The notes under the pieces are model-generated. The model did not search any database and had not been told where the DNA came from. It saw only the letters and a list, made by a program, of their open reading frames with translations. This document shows positions 42,502-51,587 of a stretch of 64,000 nt of DNA, piece after piece. This DNA is from Mycobacterium sp. E3198 (lineage in GTDB: Bacteria > Actinomycetota > Actinomycetes > Mycobacteriales > Mycobacteriaceae). The translations under genes were made by a program, and so were the position numbers. The first letter of the stretch is position 1; every line of letters starts with the position of its first letter. The stretch is taken from positions 124,001 to 188,000 of the forward strand of contig NZ_LZIS01000001.1 in assembly GCF_001667015.1 (NCBI RefSeq). The letters run 5' to 3'.

Positions 42502-43611
42502 ATGCGCGTTGTTCAGGTCGCCAACTTCTACGGCCCGCGCTCCGGCGGCCTGCGCACCGCGGTGGACCGGCTCGGTGCCGAATACTGCGCGACCGGGCAT
42601 GAGGTGTTCCTGGTCGTCCCCGGCCGCAGCCCCGAGCGCACCCGGCTACCCACGGGCGTGGTGCGAATCACGCTGCCCGCCCGGTTGATTCCCTTCACCG
42701 GGGGCTACCGGGCGGTGCTGCCGGGGCCGGTCAAGGCGCTGTTGAAAGCGCTGAAGCCCGACGCGCTGGAGGTTTCCGATCGGCTCACGCTGCGGTCGCT
42801 GGGGCGGTGGGGTCGCGACTACGGCGCAAAGACGGTGATGATTTCCCACGAGAGGTTGGATCGCCTTGTGGGGCAAGTGCTTCCGCGCCGAAGCGCCGAG
42901 CGGTTCGCGGACTTCGCCAACCGGCGCACGGCCGCCAACTATGACACCGTGGTGTGCACCACGGCGTTCGCCCGCGAGGAGTTCGATCGGATCGGCGCGA
43001 CGAACACCGTCACCGTCCCGCTGGGCGTGGACTTACAGACGTTTCACCCGCGCCGGCACTCGTACCTGGTGCGGCGGCGCTGGGCCGCCCCGCAGCAGAT
43101 CCTGCTGGTCCACTGCGGCCGGCTGTCGGTGGAAAAGCGCGTCGATCGCAGTATCGACGCGCTCGGCGCGCTGTGTCATGCCGGCGTCGACGCGCGGCTG
43201 GTGGTCGTGGGCGAGGGTCCGCTGCGGGCCCGGCTGGAACGGCAGGCTGCCCGGCTGCCGATCGACTTCACCGGCTTCATCAACGACCGGCACGCCGTCG
43301 CGGGGCTGCTGGCCACCGCCGACGTGACGCTGGCACCGGGCCCGCACGAGACGTTCGGGCTGGCCGCGCTCGAATCGCTGGCCTGCGGGACACCCGCGGT
43401 GGTGTCGCGCACGTCGGCGCTCGCCGAGATCGTCACGCCGGACAGCGGCGCCCTGGCCGACAACGACCCGTTCGCCATCGCCTGGGCGGTCGGCGCAGTC
43501 GTCGGCCGGCCCGAACACCACCGCCGCAACTCGGCCCGGCGCCGCGCCGAGACATTCACCTGGGAACGGGCCGCCGCCGGCATGTTGGCCTCGCTGGGGA
43601 CCTGCTCCTGA
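42502..43611 (+). CDS. mgtA: GT4 mannosyltransferase, MgtA (PimB)-like
   Basis: A 369-residue GT-B glycosyltransferase of family 4. MRVVQVANFYGPRSGGLRTA binds acceptor, and the donor side shows GRLSVEKRVDRSID, VVGEGPLR and HETFGLAALESLACGTP with the EX7E motif. The sequence closely recalls M. tuberculosis MgtA (Rv0557), a GDP-mannose-dependent alpha-mannosyltransferase making mannosyl glucuronosyl diacylglycerol. In M. tuberculosis that gene lies elsewhere, so this may be a paralogue or a moved copy; the symbol is given with that caution. It acts at the cytoplasmic membrane. It stands alone between the XRE and STAS genes. Confidence 0.8.
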   Translation: MRVVQVANFYGPRSGGLRTAVDRLGAEYCATGHEVFLVVPGRSPERTRLPTGVVRITLPARLIPFTGGYRAVLPGPVKALLKALKPDALEVSDRLTLRSLGRWGRDYGAKTVMISHERLDRLVGQVLPRRSAERFADFANRRTAANYDTVVCTTAFAREEFDRIGATNTVTVPLGVDLQTFHPRRHSYLVRRRWAAPQQILLVHCGRLSVEKRVDRSIDALGALCHAGVDARLVVVGEGPLRARLERQAARLPIDFTGFINDRHAVAGLLATADVTLAPGPHETFGLAALESLACGTPAVVSRTSALAEIVTPDSGALADNDPFAIAWAVGAVVGRPEHHRRNSARRRAETFTWERAAAGMLASLGTCS

Positions 43612-43638
43612 CGACCCGCATTTGGCGCGAAAGCAAAG

Positions 43639-44010
43639 CTAATCTTGCGGTTGGCCGATCCATTCGCGGGCACTGTCCGCCTCCGCGGTCGGAAACGTGC
43701 GCAACTGTGCGGGCATCATGAACCCGAAAAGTTTGACGGAATGCTTGATCCAGTCGACATCGCTGACCACGGCGAGCCTTTCCCAGCTGAGGAAATGACT
43801 AAGACCCACCTTCGTGTCGTCCCAAACGGCGCCGGGATCAAAGCCGGCGAAATCCGATGCGATCTCGTAGTAGACCCGCAGCTTCTTGTGGCGCGAAAGT
43901 TTGTCGTTGATGTCAGGAATCAGCACCGTTTCGTAGTCGGCCTTCGTCACATGCCCATGGCACGCGAACGCTGCGACGTTGTCGGGAAAACCCTGCAAAA
44001 GTTCAATCAT
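43639..44010 (-). CDS. SpoIIAA-like (STAS) protein
   Basis: A 123-residue protein starting MIELLQGFPDNVAAFACHG. VTKADYETVLIPDINDKLS, LRVYYEIASDFAGFDPGA and ERLAVVSDVDW match the SpoIIAA-like/STAS fold, a lipid- or nucleotide-binding domain. It lacks the phosphorylatable Ser motif of true anti-sigma antagonists. GGAGG lies 5 bases before the ATG at 44010, which decides the start against the longer frame. Function unknown; similar genes are common in proteobacteria and actinobacteria. Confidence 0.8.
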   Translation of the reverse strand: MIELLQGFPDNVAAFACHGHVTKADYETVLIPDINDKLSRHKKLRVYYEIASDFAGFDPGAVWDDTKVGLSHFLSWERLAVVSDVDWIKHSVKLFGFMMPAQLRTFPTAEADSAREWIGQPQD

Positions 44011-44115
44011 TCTGTCCTCCAAAGCAGATCGATGGGGGCCACATCGATGGTCCACCCGCCGGCTCCGCAGGCGTAGAGCCAAAGGTCACCCGTCCACCTG
44101 GGGTTGCCACGGCGG

Positions 44116-45423
44116 TCAGCTCTCCGGCATCGGCATCGGGGGGTGGCTGACCTTTCGCCCGCGCAACTGCACCAGGCCTTCGACGACGACCGCACCCAGC
44201 AGCAAACAACCGAGGACCCAGAGGTTTCCGGGCATCGTCGCCGCCGCATACGCCGCCATCGCACCGAACGCGGCCAGGCAAGCCGCCGCCCCGGCGACCG
44301 CAATCAGTTTGGTGGTACGCGCGGCGCGCAACCGCAGCACTGCGAGGTTGACGGCCGCGAAGATGAGCAGGAATCCGGCCGACCCCATCAGGCTGATGCC
44401 TTCGATGTCAACGGCATTGACCACGATCAGCGTGCCCGCCGTCGTCGCTAATAGGCCACCGATCGGCCGATCCCACACCGGCTCGGCGAGGCTGGGAGGC
44501 AGTTCGCCGTCGCGCGCCATCAGGTAGGTGAACTTCCCGGTTCCGTAGAGAGTCGCGTTGATCGCGCTCGCGGTGGACACAACCGCGGCGATCCCGATGA
44601 GAAAGAAGCCCGCCGAGCCGAGGAACGGGCGCGCGGCAGCGGCCAGGGCGTAGTCGCGGTCACGGTCGATCTGCACGACACTGAGGTTTCCGACGGCGAC
44701 AAAGGCGACGAGCACATAGAGGACTATCACCACACCGATCGAGATGAGGTATGCCCGGGGCAGACTGCGTCGTGGGTCCTTGGCGTCCTCGGCGGCATTG
44801 GCTATCAACTCGAAACCCTCATACCCCAGGAAAATCAAGGCACCCGCGTAGACGATCACACCCAGCGAGGGGTAATGGGCGGGCGCGACGCGGTCGGCGT
44901 GAACGAAGGCCAGGCCTGTCGCGCAAAAGATCAGCAGGATTGCCAGCTTGCCGTAGACCAAGACGGCCTCGGTGCGACCGACGATCCGCGCACCGGTCAG
45001 GTTCAGCCCCGCGAAGACCAGCACGACGCCGCTGGCCAGCACCCGGCGCCAAGGGCCGGCGGGGTCGACGCCCAGCAACGCGGCGGCGTAGCTGCCGAAT
45101 GCGACCGCGTACAGGCCAAGCATCACGAAATAGCTCAGCCATAACAGCACATTCAAGGGCCCGGCGATCGCCGTACCGAAGCACTTGTCCAAGAAGAACG
45201 CGGTACCGCCGCGGCTGCGGAGGCGAACCGACAACAGCGCGTACGAGCGGCCGGTCAGAGCGGCGATCACTCCGCCTGCGACGAAGGACAGATAGGCGCC
45301 CGCGCCGGCGAGCTGCACGGTCAGCCCCAGCACCGAAAAGATGCCGCCACCGACCATGCCGCCGATTCCGATCGACACCAGGGCGGCGACCCCGAGCTCA
45401 CCCGACGCGCGCTGTGCGGTCAT
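44116..45423 (-). CDS. APC-superfamily amino-acid permease
   Basis: A 435-residue transporter with about twelve hydrophobic segments. SIGIGGMVGGGIFSVLGL at the start is the APC consensus in helix 1, and LGYEGFELIANAAEDAKDP is the helix 6-7 signature. It should import an amino acid or amine in symport with protons. It starts with ATG at 45423, and a 14-bp palindrome lies 25 bp upstream. The space 44011-44115 downstream of its stop holds no convincing gene. Confidence 0.88.
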   Translation of the reverse strand: MTAQRASGELGVAALVSIGIGGMVGGGIFSVLGLTVQLAGAGAYLSFVAGGVIAALTGRSYALLSVRLRSRGGTAFFLDKCFGTAIAGPLNVLLWLSYFVMLGLYAVAFGSYAAALLGVDPAGPWRRVLASGVVLVFAGLNLTGARIVGRTEAVLVYGKLAILLIFCATGLAFVHADRVAPAHYPSLGVIVYAGALIFLGYEGFELIANAAEDAKDPRRSLPRAYLISIGVVIVLYVLVAFVAVGNLSVVQIDRDRDYALAAAARPFLGSAGFFLIGIAAVVSTASAINATLYGTGKFTYLMARDGELPPSLAEPVWDRPIGGLLATTAGTLIVVNAVDIEGISLMGSAGFLLIFAAVNLAVLRLRAARTTKLIAVAGAAACLAAFGAMAAYAAATMPGNLWVLGCLLLGAVVVEGLVQLRGRKVSHPPMPMPES

Positions 45424-45447
45424 AGCACCGCGACCTGCGCGCGTGTG

Positions 45448-45461
45448 AGCGTCGTGACGCT
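45448..45461. promoter_or_regulatory. Palindrome upstream of the permease
   Basis: AGCGTC-GT-GACGCT is a perfect dyad with 6-bp arms, 25 bp before the permease start. It is well placed as an operator or overlapping the promoter. No regulator is adjacent. Confidence 0.35.
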
Positions 45462-45508
45462 TCGGTCCGGCAGCCCGGGGACCCGGTCGATGGCGAGCCC
45501 GTAGGGCC

Positions 45509-45835
45509 TTAGCTGCCGGGCTTGTTGGGGCTGTGCTTGCCCGGGCAGTAGTCCGCGGTGGCCGCGCCGATGAACGTCTCGGCCTGTGCCTGGGTCAGCT
45601 TGTGCGCTCCCGTCAGCTGGTCGATCTCGTCCTTCTGCGTGTAGCCCGCCTCGAGGTCCTGGCACATCACGCGCGCCATGTTCACGGCCTGGGCCGGCGA
45701 ACCGAGGTTGATGCCGTGCGACGACAGGTACTCGGCGAAGTCCTGGTCGTTCTGGTCGGCGTGCGCCACGGCCACCGGCAACCACGCGACGGTCAGCAGA
45801 GCGCCAAACGCGCACGCGGAGATTTTCTTTTTCAT
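45509..45835 (-). CDS. Secreted DUF732 protein
   Basis: A 108-residue small exported protein. The signal peptide MKKKISACAFGALLTVAWLP ends near AHA/DQ, and the mature part is the DUF732 domain (DFAEYLSSHGINLGSPAQAV, with Cys in RVMCQDLEAG and ADYCPG that likely form a disulfide). DUF732 is restricted to mycobacteria and relatives and has no known function. It lies upstream of and divergent from sseB. The intergenic space 45836-46093 holds no ORF I accept. Confidence 0.88.
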   Translation of the reverse strand: MKKKISACAFGALLTVAWLPVAVAHADQNDQDFAEYLSSHGINLGSPAQAVNMARVMCQDLEAGYTQKDEIDQLTGAHKLTQAQAETFIGAATADYCPGKHSPNKPGS

Positions 45836-46093
45836 TTCCCCATCACTTTCGAAGCTTCGACGCTCAATGTAGCGAATCGTCGCGCGCGAACGGACCCTTG
45901 GTCAATAGCCCGCCGGCGCCACTGCCGCTCGCAAGCCAAAGTTCAATCCGCCGTTCAGTTTTAGTTCTGAGCGAGTTTAATTCCGGGCGCGCGATGGGTC
46001 CGGTTTCCGAAACAAGAGTTCACCGCGAGTTCCGATAGCGTTCACCTGGCCGACCGCGGCTAGGCTCGCCGGAAACGGCAAGGAGGTGCGCCC

Positions 46094-46936
46094 GTGCAGG
46101 CGCGGGACGAAGTGCTGATCACGGCGGCGGAGCTGGCCCGCCTGGTCGAGGCCGGCGACCCGCCGATGCTCCTCGACGTGCGTTGGCGGCTCGACGATCC
46201 CGACGGCCGCGCCGCCTATCTGGACGGTCACCTCCCGGGCGCGGTGTACGTGTCGCTGGAAGACGAACTCAGCGACCACAGCGTCGGCGGTCGCGGCCGT
46301 CATCCGCTGCCGTCGGGGCGCAACCTGCAGGCGGCCGCGCGCCGATGGGGAATCCGGCAAGGCGACGCGGTCGTGGTGTACGACGACTGGAACCGCGCCG
46401 GCTCGGCGCGGGCCTGGTGGGTGCTGACCGCGGCCGGCCTGCAGAACGTGCGCATCCTCGACGGCGGCCTGTCCGCGTGGCGCTCGGCCGGACACGGCCT
46501 CGAGACCGGCCCGGTCGACCCGGCGCCCGGGAATGTGACTGTCCCACACGATGATCTGTACGCCGGCGACCTTCCCGCGCTGACCGCGGACCAGACCGGC
46601 GACGTGACGCTGCTCGATGCCCGCGCGCCCGAACGGTTCCGCGGCGACGTCGAACCCCTGGACCCCGTCGCCGGTCACATCCCCGGTGCCAAGAACCTGC
46701 CCAGCGCCGCCGTCCTGTCGGGCGAGGGAACGTTCGTCGGCGACGACGCGCTCGGTCGGTTGTTGTCCGACCACGGCATCGACGGAGACGTCGGCGTCTA
46801 CTGCGGCTCGGGTGTCACCGCGGCCATCACGATCGCCGCGCTCGCGGCGAGCGGCCGGCAGGCGGCTCTGTATCCGGGGTCGTGGTCGGAGTGGTGTTCG
46901 GATCCGGCCCGGCCCGTGGGCCGCGGCCCCGAATAG
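46094..46936 (+). CDS. sseB: Thiosulfate sulfurtransferase (rhodanese), SseB-like
   Basis: A 280-residue double-rhodanese protein. The N-terminal domain has VVVYDDWNRAGSARAWW, where Asp takes the place of the catalytic Cys, so it is inactive. The C-terminal domain has the active loop YCGSGVTA with Cys237. It moves sulfane sulfur from thiosulfate to an acceptor. The sequence recalls M. tuberculosis SseB (Rv2291) very closely. AAGGAGGTG lies about 6 bases before the GTG at 46094. It is convergent with the nucleosidase-like gene, in the order expected from M. tuberculosis. Confidence 0.93.
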   Translation: MQARDEVLITAAELARLVEAGDPPMLLDVRWRLDDPDGRAAYLDGHLPGAVYVSLEDELSDHSVGGRGRHPLPSGRNLQAAARRWGIRQGDAVVVYDDWNRAGSARAWWVLTAAGLQNVRILDGGLSAWRSAGHGLETGPVDPAPGNVTVPHDDLYAGDLPALTADQTGDVTLLDARAPERFRGDVEPLDPVAGHIPGAKNLPSAAVLSGEGTFVGDDALGRLLSDHGIDGDVGVYCGSGVTAAITIAALAASGRQAALYPGSWSEWCSDPARPVGRGPE

Positions 46937-46954
46937 CCTTCGGGCGCGGTGACT

Positions 46955-47845
46955 TCAGACGCCGGCCCAGGTCTGCAGGAGGGCCGCGGCCACCCGGGCG
47001 GCGTTCTCCGCCGCGAGCTGCTTGTAGAAGAAGAACTGGAACGGGAAGCCCGGCAGGTGCAGCGGGTCGCCGGCCCCGTCCGAAATCCCCCGGATCCCGA
47101 GAAACGGGACGCCGCGCGCGTCGGCGACCGCCTGCACCGCCGCGGTCTCGTTGTCCGTCGCGTCGAAGGCAGGGTCGGCGACCCACGCGAAGTTCAGGTT
47201 GGTCACGAGGGCTTTGCGCAGCCAGGGCCCGGCCGCCCGAGAGAAGTTGCCGGTATGCAGAAGTGAGCGATCCGGCGCGCTGCGCGGCTGACACCCGAAC
47301 ACGCCGCCGCCGTTCGGGAGGCACGGGAACGCCTGGCCGTTGTTGTTGTCGAAGCTGCACCCGTCGCCGCCGACCACCAGCCGCGGCCGTCGCTTCAGGT
47401 CGACCAGCTTGACGCGGGGAGCTTTGCGGCGCAAGAAATTAACGCATTCGAGATCGACGGCGAGCGCTCGCGCCGCGGCCAGCAGGCCGGCGTCGACCGG
47501 GTGAAATGTCGCGCCGCCGTCCAGGGTCCAGCGCGCCGGTACGGTCGCGTCCCCGATGCTGACCCGCGCCCCGCCACCGGCGACACCCGAGAACAGCACC
47601 GCATCAATCGCGCGGGTGAAGCGCGCGAGCGCCGCCCGGGCGGTCTCGGTCGCGTTCACCATGCCGATGCCGGTCATCGCCACGATCACCTTCTTGGCGC
47701 CGATCGAGCCGAGGTAAAAGTGCCGACCGTCGGCCCGCACCACCGGGTAGCGGTCCAGCGCGGTATGCGAGAGAACCGCATCGGCCTCGGCCGGGAAGGC
47801 GGCCAGCACCAGCGTGCGCCGTTCCCCCGATTCCCTGTCGGTCAT
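46955..47845 (-). CDS. Purine nucleosidase/phosphorylase-like protein (Rv2293c-like)
   Basis: A 296-residue protein of the PNP/MTAN fold. [14 protein letters not shown] at the start, [18 protein letters not shown] and [19 protein letters not shown] match the phosphate- and base-site strands of nucleosidases, and EVWNG-type residues are replaced, so activity is uncertain. A central Cys-containing loop ([21 protein letters not shown]) is not in the classic enzymes. M. tuberculosis Rv2293c, next to sseB, is probably its orthologue. The ATG at 47845 ([10 protein letters not shown]) is preferred over one seven codons upstream. Confidence 0.78.
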   Translation of the reverse strand: MTDRESGERRTLVLAAFPAEADAVLSHTALDRYPVVRADGRHFYLGSIGAKKVIVAMTGIGMVNATETARAALARFTRAIDAVLFSGVAGGGARVSIGDATVPARWTLDGGATFHPVDAGLLAAARALAVDLECVNFLRRKAPRVKLVDLKRRPRLVVGGDGCSFDNNNGQAFPCLPNGGGVFGCQPRSAPDRSLLHTGNFSRAAGPWLRKALVTNLNFAWVADPAFDATDNETAAVQAVADARGVPFLGIRGISDGAGDPLHLPGFPFQFFFYKQLAAENAARVAAALLQTWAGV

Positions 47846-47942
47846 AAATGCTTGATTTTGGCGCATCGGACGCGGCGGAATACGGATTACCGTTCTTTTT
47901 GTTTGGCGATTTCGTGCCGTTATTCGCGCTAGTCTCAGCGGC

Positions 47943-48749
47943 GTGCTGGAAGTGATCGATAAGGGGCCCGTCGGCGATTCCCAGAAAACGCCGCTGCTTT
48001 TCGTCCATGGCGCGTGGCACGGCGCCTGGTGCTGGGACGAGCACTTCCTGGACTTCTTCGCGGCAAAGGGCTATCGGTCGGTGGCGGTAAGCCTGCGCGG
48101 CCACGGGCAAAGCCCCGCGCCCAAACCCATGCAGTTCTGCTCTATGGCGGACTTTGTCGACGATGTCGCTTCCGTCGCCGACGGCCTGCCCCAGCGGCCC
48201 GTGGTGATCGGGCATTCCATGGGCGGCTTCGTGGTGCAGAAGTATCTGGAGTCGCACGACGCGCCCGCCGCCGTCCTGCTCGCCTCCGTACCGCCGAGCG
48301 GGATCGCCAGATTCCTGCTGGGCAGGTTCCGGCTGCACCCGTGGCTCACCGCCCGGCACCTGGCCATCACCAAATCGCTGGGGAGCGTCGGCCGCACACC
48401 CGAATTGGCGCGGGAAAGCTTCTTTTCCGACTCGGTCCCCGACGCCGACGTGGCGCGCTACGCAGCGGGGCTTGACGAAGAGTATCTGGGCGGGCATGTG
48501 CTCGGCATGTTGTGGCTCGATCTGCCGAAACCCGCGCTCGTCAACGCCCCGATGTTGGTCTTGGGGGCCGAAAATGACATCCTTTTCTCGCCGCGGGAAG
48601 TGCGTGCGACCGCGAGCGCGTATCACACCGAGGCAGAGTTCATTCCCGGGATGGCTCACGACATGATGCTGGAGCCCGGCTGGGAGGCGGTGGCCCAGCG
48701 GATTCACGCCTGGCTCGAAACCCGTTGTCCGACGGCGTCGCCGCGATGA
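47943..48749 (+). CDS. Alpha/beta hydrolase
   Basis: A 268-residue hydrolase. [18 protein letters not shown] carries the oxyanion HG motif, VIGHSMGG holds the nucleophile Ser, GAENDILFS the acid and MAHDMMLE the His, a full triad. It is the first gene of a five-gene operon with an SDR (ATGA overlap), an LLM oxidoreductase, a secreted protein and a dimeric-barrel protein, suggesting breakdown of an ester-containing substrate. The GTG at 47943 starts the frame, 97 bp from the divergent nucleosidase gene. Confidence 0.88.
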   Translation: MLEVIDKGPVGDSQKTPLLFVHGAWHGAWCWDEHFLDFFAAKGYRSVAVSLRGHGQSPAPKPMQFCSMADFVDDVASVADGLPQRPVVIGHSMGGFVVQKYLESHDAPAAVLLASVPPSGIARFLLGRFRLHPWLTARHLAITKSLGSVGRTPELARESFFSDSVPDADVARYAAGLDEEYLGGHVLGMLWLDLPKPALVNAPMLVLGAENDILFSPREVRATASAYHTEAEFIPGMAHDMMLEPGWEAVAQRIHAWLETRCPTASPR

Positions 48750-49528
48750 CGGGGCGTCTCGACGGCAAGGTCGCGATCATCACCGGCGCCAGCAGCGGGC
48801 TCGGGCCGGTGCTGGGCTCGCTGTTCGTCGCGGAGGGCGCCCGCGTGCTGCTGGCCGCGCGGCGCGAAGAGCTGGTCCGCGACGCCGCCCACGCGGCCGG
48901 CCCGGGGGCCATCGCGATGCGCGCGGACGTGACCAACGAGGACGACGTCGCGGCCATGGTGGCGCGGGCGGTCGACGAGTTCGGCCATGTCGACATCCTG
49001 TGCAACAACGCCGCCGCGCCCGGGCAGGACCGCTGGATCTGGGAGCAGACGCTGGACAACTGGAACGCCACCTTCGCCATCGACGTCACCGCGGCCATGC
49101 TGTGCACGCGCGAAGTGCTCAATCAGTCGATGCTGCAACGCCGCCGCGGGGTCATCCTCAACTTCTCGTCCACGGCCAGCTACGCCGGCATGGTCCGCAA
49201 GACGCACTACGTCGCCGCGAAGGCGTCGCTGCGGGCGTTCACCAAGGCCGTCGCGCTCGAGGTGGGCCCGCACGGCATCCGGTGCAATTGCATCGTGCCC
49301 GGGGCCATCGACACCGAGCTGTTTCGCAACTGGGTGCAGCGCACCGCCGACGAGCAGGGCGTCGACTTCGCGACCCAGCGCGCCAGATCCCTCAAAGGCG
49401 TGGCTTTACAGGACATCTCGTCGCCCGAGGACGTCGCCAACCTGGCGCTGTTCCTGGCCAGCGACGAGAGCCGCACCATCACCGGGCAATCGATCCCCGT
49501 GGACGCCGGCGGGTACATGCAGGGATGA
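48746..49528 (+). CDS. Short-chain dehydrogenase/reductase
   Basis: A 260-residue classical SDR. TGASSGLGPVLG is the NAD(P) loop, CNNAAAPG the NNAG-type motif, and Ser in NFSSTASYAG with YVAAK complete the catalytic residues, followed by VPGAIDTELF. It starts at the ATG overlapping the hydrolase stop and ends in an ATGA overlap with the LLM gene, so all three are translationally coupled. It probably oxidises the alcohol released by the hydrolase; that order is inferred from gene order only. Confidence 0.88.
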   Translation: MTGRLDGKVAIITGASSGLGPVLGSLFVAEGARVLLAARREELVRDAAHAAGPGAIAMRADVTNEDDVAAMVARAVDEFGHVDILCNNAAAPGQDRWIWEQTLDNWNATFAIDVTAAMLCTREVLNQSMLQRRRGVILNFSSTASYAGMVRKTHYVAAKASLRAFTKAVALEVGPHGIRCNCIVPGAIDTELFRNWVQRTADEQGVDFATQRARSLKGVALQDISSPEDVANLALFLASDESRTITGQSIPVDAGGYMQG

Positions 49529-50385
49529 GCACTCGGCTGTCCATCTCCACACCGGTGGTGACGATGTTGCCGCAGATCAGCGGCGAGTGGGAGAAACAGG
49601 CCTCCATCGAGGACCTGGCCCGGATCGCCGAAGCCGCAGACCGACTCGGCTATTACCACCTCACGTGCAGCGAGCACGTCGCGCTGCCCGCCGCCGAACA
49701 CCACCGCCGCGGCGCCCGCTATTGGGATCCGCTGGCCACCTTGGGTTATCTCGCGGCGCGCACGCGGCGGATCCGGTTGGCGACCAACGTGCTGGTGCTC
49801 GGGTATCACCACCCGCTCGAGATCGCCAAGCGCTACGGCACCCTCGACAAGGTCAGCAACGGCAGGCTCATCCTCGGGGTCGGCGTCGGCAGCCTCAAGG
49901 AGGAGTTCGAACTGCTCGGCGTCCCCTTCGACGACCGCGGGCCGCGCGGCGACGACGCCCTGCGGGCGCTGCGCGCCTCGCTGTCGGTGCCCGAACCCTC
50001 CTACCACGGCGAGTTCTATTCGTTCGGCGGCATGGTCGTCGATCCCTGCGCCGTCCAGCAGCGCGTCCCGCTGTGGGTCGGCGGACGCACGCTGCGGTCG
50101 CTGCGCCGGGCCGTGACCCTGGCCGACGGCTGGGCTCCGTTCAACGTGACCCTGCGGCAGGTCCGAGAGTGGTTGGGCCGCTTCGACCTTCAGCCAGGAT
50201 TCGAGGTCGTCCTGCCGCCGCCGAGGCCGCTGGACCCGATCAACGAGCCGGATCAGACGCGCGACACGCTCGCCGACATCGCCGCGCACGGCGCCACCAT
50301 CGTCAGCGCGATTTTCACCCATACCTCGCTGCAGCATTACCTGGAGAATCTGCATGCGCTGGCCGAGTTGCATCCGTCCGCTTAG
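49525..50385 (+). CDS. F420-dependent LLM-class oxidoreductase
   Basis: A 286-residue LLM family member. LARIAEAADRLGYYHLTCSEHV, ATNVLVLGYHHPLEIAKRYG and NGRLILGVGVGSLKEEF are family signatures, and RVPLWVGGRTLRSLRRA lies where the F420/flavin phosphate binds. It is third in the hydrolase/SDR operon. A longer open frame upstream belongs to a shadow of the SDR gene. The substrate is unknown. Confidence 0.88.
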   Translation: MSTRLSISTPVVTMLPQISGEWEKQASIEDLARIAEAADRLGYYHLTCSEHVALPAAEHHRRGARYWDPLATLGYLAARTRRIRLATNVLVLGYHHPLEIAKRYGTLDKVSNGRLILGVGVGSLKEEFELLGVPFDDRGPRGDDALRALRASLSVPEPSYHGEFYSFGGMVVDPCAVQQRVPLWVGGRTLRSLRRAVTLADGWAPFNVTLRQVREWLGRFDLQPGFEVVLPPPRPLDPINEPDQTRDTLADIAAHGATIVSAIFTHTSLQHYLENLHALAELHPSA

Positions 50386-50396
50386 AGAGGGCTCCC

Positions 50397-50813
50397 ATGT
50401 CGAAGGCGATCCGAATGCTGGGCATCCTGCTGCTGGGTTCTGCGGGCCTGGCGATCGTTGCCCCTGCTACGGCCACCGGCGCCCCCGCGTGCGTCGGGTT
50501 GTCGATCTGCCCGCCGCCGCCGCCGGACGCCGAGGGCAACCCGGGCTGCTACTACGCCGACGGCTGGCGCGATGCGTCGGGCGGCGGGATCGAGGTGTGG
50601 TACTTCCATGAGCCGCAGAACATTTCGAAGGCGGACAAGGTCACGGCCCTGGTGCGCAAGAAGGACGGCACCAACGTGTCCCAGGACGCCGACATCGACG
50701 CGGGTCAACAGGTACACCGCTTCGAATTCGCGGCGGTGGACAAGTCCGCCGTGCAGGAGGTGTTGCTCACCACCGCCAGCGGCCGCTGCTACGTGGCCGG
50801 GCCGGACGCGTGA
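50397..50813 (+). CDS. Secreted hypothetical protein
   Basis: A 138-residue protein with a signal peptide (MLGILLLGSAGLAIVAPATA) probably cleaved near TGA/PAC. The mature part has Cys in PACVGLSICPPPPPDAEGNP, GCYYADGW and GRCYVAG, giving four Cys for disulfides. The family is not recognised; it looks like the small exported proteins typical of mycobacteria. It begins 11 bp after the LLM gene, and its stop overlaps the next start by GTGA, so it belongs to the same operon. Confidence 0.75.
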   Translation: MSKAIRMLGILLLGSAGLAIVAPATATGAPACVGLSICPPPPPDAEGNPGCYYADGWRDASGGGIEVWYFHEPQNISKADKVTALVRKKDGTNVSQDADIDAGQQVHRFEFAAVDKSAVQEVLLTTASGRCYVAGPDA

Positions 50814-51556
50814 TGCGGGTCAAGGCAGGGTTTTTCAGCCTCACGGCGCCCGCCCCGCCCGACGATGACGGCAGCTACCTGCGCTGGCACCTGCTCGACC
50901 ACATGCCCGAGCAGTACCAACTGCCGGGCATCGTCCACGGACTGCGGTGGATCGCCGACGGCGACTACCTCGAGCGCCGCCTGGTGGCCGACGGGCCGTT
51001 GGGACAGGTCGGCAACGCGGTGCACTACCTGGTCGGTGACCCCGTCGAGCAGACCTTCGACGACTTCGTCGCGCTCGGGCGCGCGCTGCGGGAAAACGGC
51101 CGCTTCCCCGTCACGCGGCCGTCGCTGCAGGTCGCCGGGTTGCGCCTGCTGCAGTGGCACGCCGCTCCGCACACGCTCGTCTCCGCCGAGGTGGTGCCGT
51201 TTCGGCCGCACCGCGGGGTCGTGCTGATCGTCGAAGAACCCGATGCGGGCCGCCCGGACCAGTGGCTGCAATGGCTGCACGCCGAGCACTACCCGGCGCT
51301 GCTGGCCACGCCCGGCACGGCCGGCGCCTGGACCTTCGGTTCCAGCACCGGTTGGAGCCACCTGCCCGGCGGCTGGCGGACCGACCACCAATACATCACG
51401 GTCGTTTACCTCGACGGCGACCCGCTCACCACCACCGATGCGCTGAGGCCCCTCATCGAGGAAAGGTGGCGGTCCGCGGCGGTTCGACCCGTGTTCGCCG
51501 GGCCGTTACGCACCATGGTCAGTTGGGAAGCGTGGCCGAGCGAGCGACCCCTATAG
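50810..51556 (+). CDS. Dimeric alpha/beta-barrel (EthD-like) protein
   Basis: A 248-residue protein with two similar halves. VKAGFFSLTAPAPPDDDG with YLRWHLLDHMPEQYQLPG, then VLIVEEPDAGRPDQW with LQWLHAEHYPALLATPG, each follow the pattern strand, helix with WHxxxH/WLHxEHxP, seen in EthD-type ferredoxin-like proteins. Such proteins bind or decarboxylate small aromatic or ring compounds. It is the last gene of the five-gene operon and may handle the pathway product. GTG 50810 gives the GTGA overlap; ATG 50813 is an alternative. Confidence 0.65.
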   Translation: MMRVKAGFFSLTAPAPPDDDGSYLRWHLLDHMPEQYQLPGIVHGLRWIADGDYLERRLVADGPLGQVGNAVHYLVGDPVEQTFDDFVALGRALRENGRFPVTRPSLQVAGLRLLQWHAAPHTLVSAEVVPFRPHRGVVLIVEEPDAGRPDQWLQWLHAEHYPALLATPGTAGAWTFGSSTGWSHLPGGWRTDHQYITVVYLDGDPLTTTDALRPLIEERWRSAAVRPVFAGPLRTMVSWEAWPSERPL

Positions 51557-51587
51557 TCCTTCGTGACAACCTACCGAAGGAAGTGAG

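Noticed and set aside
44007-44303. A minus-strand frame ending WTIDVAPIDLLWRTE
   Set aside because: Most of it lies within the permease gene in another frame; only about 30 residues fall in the gap and no start or ribosome site supports them.
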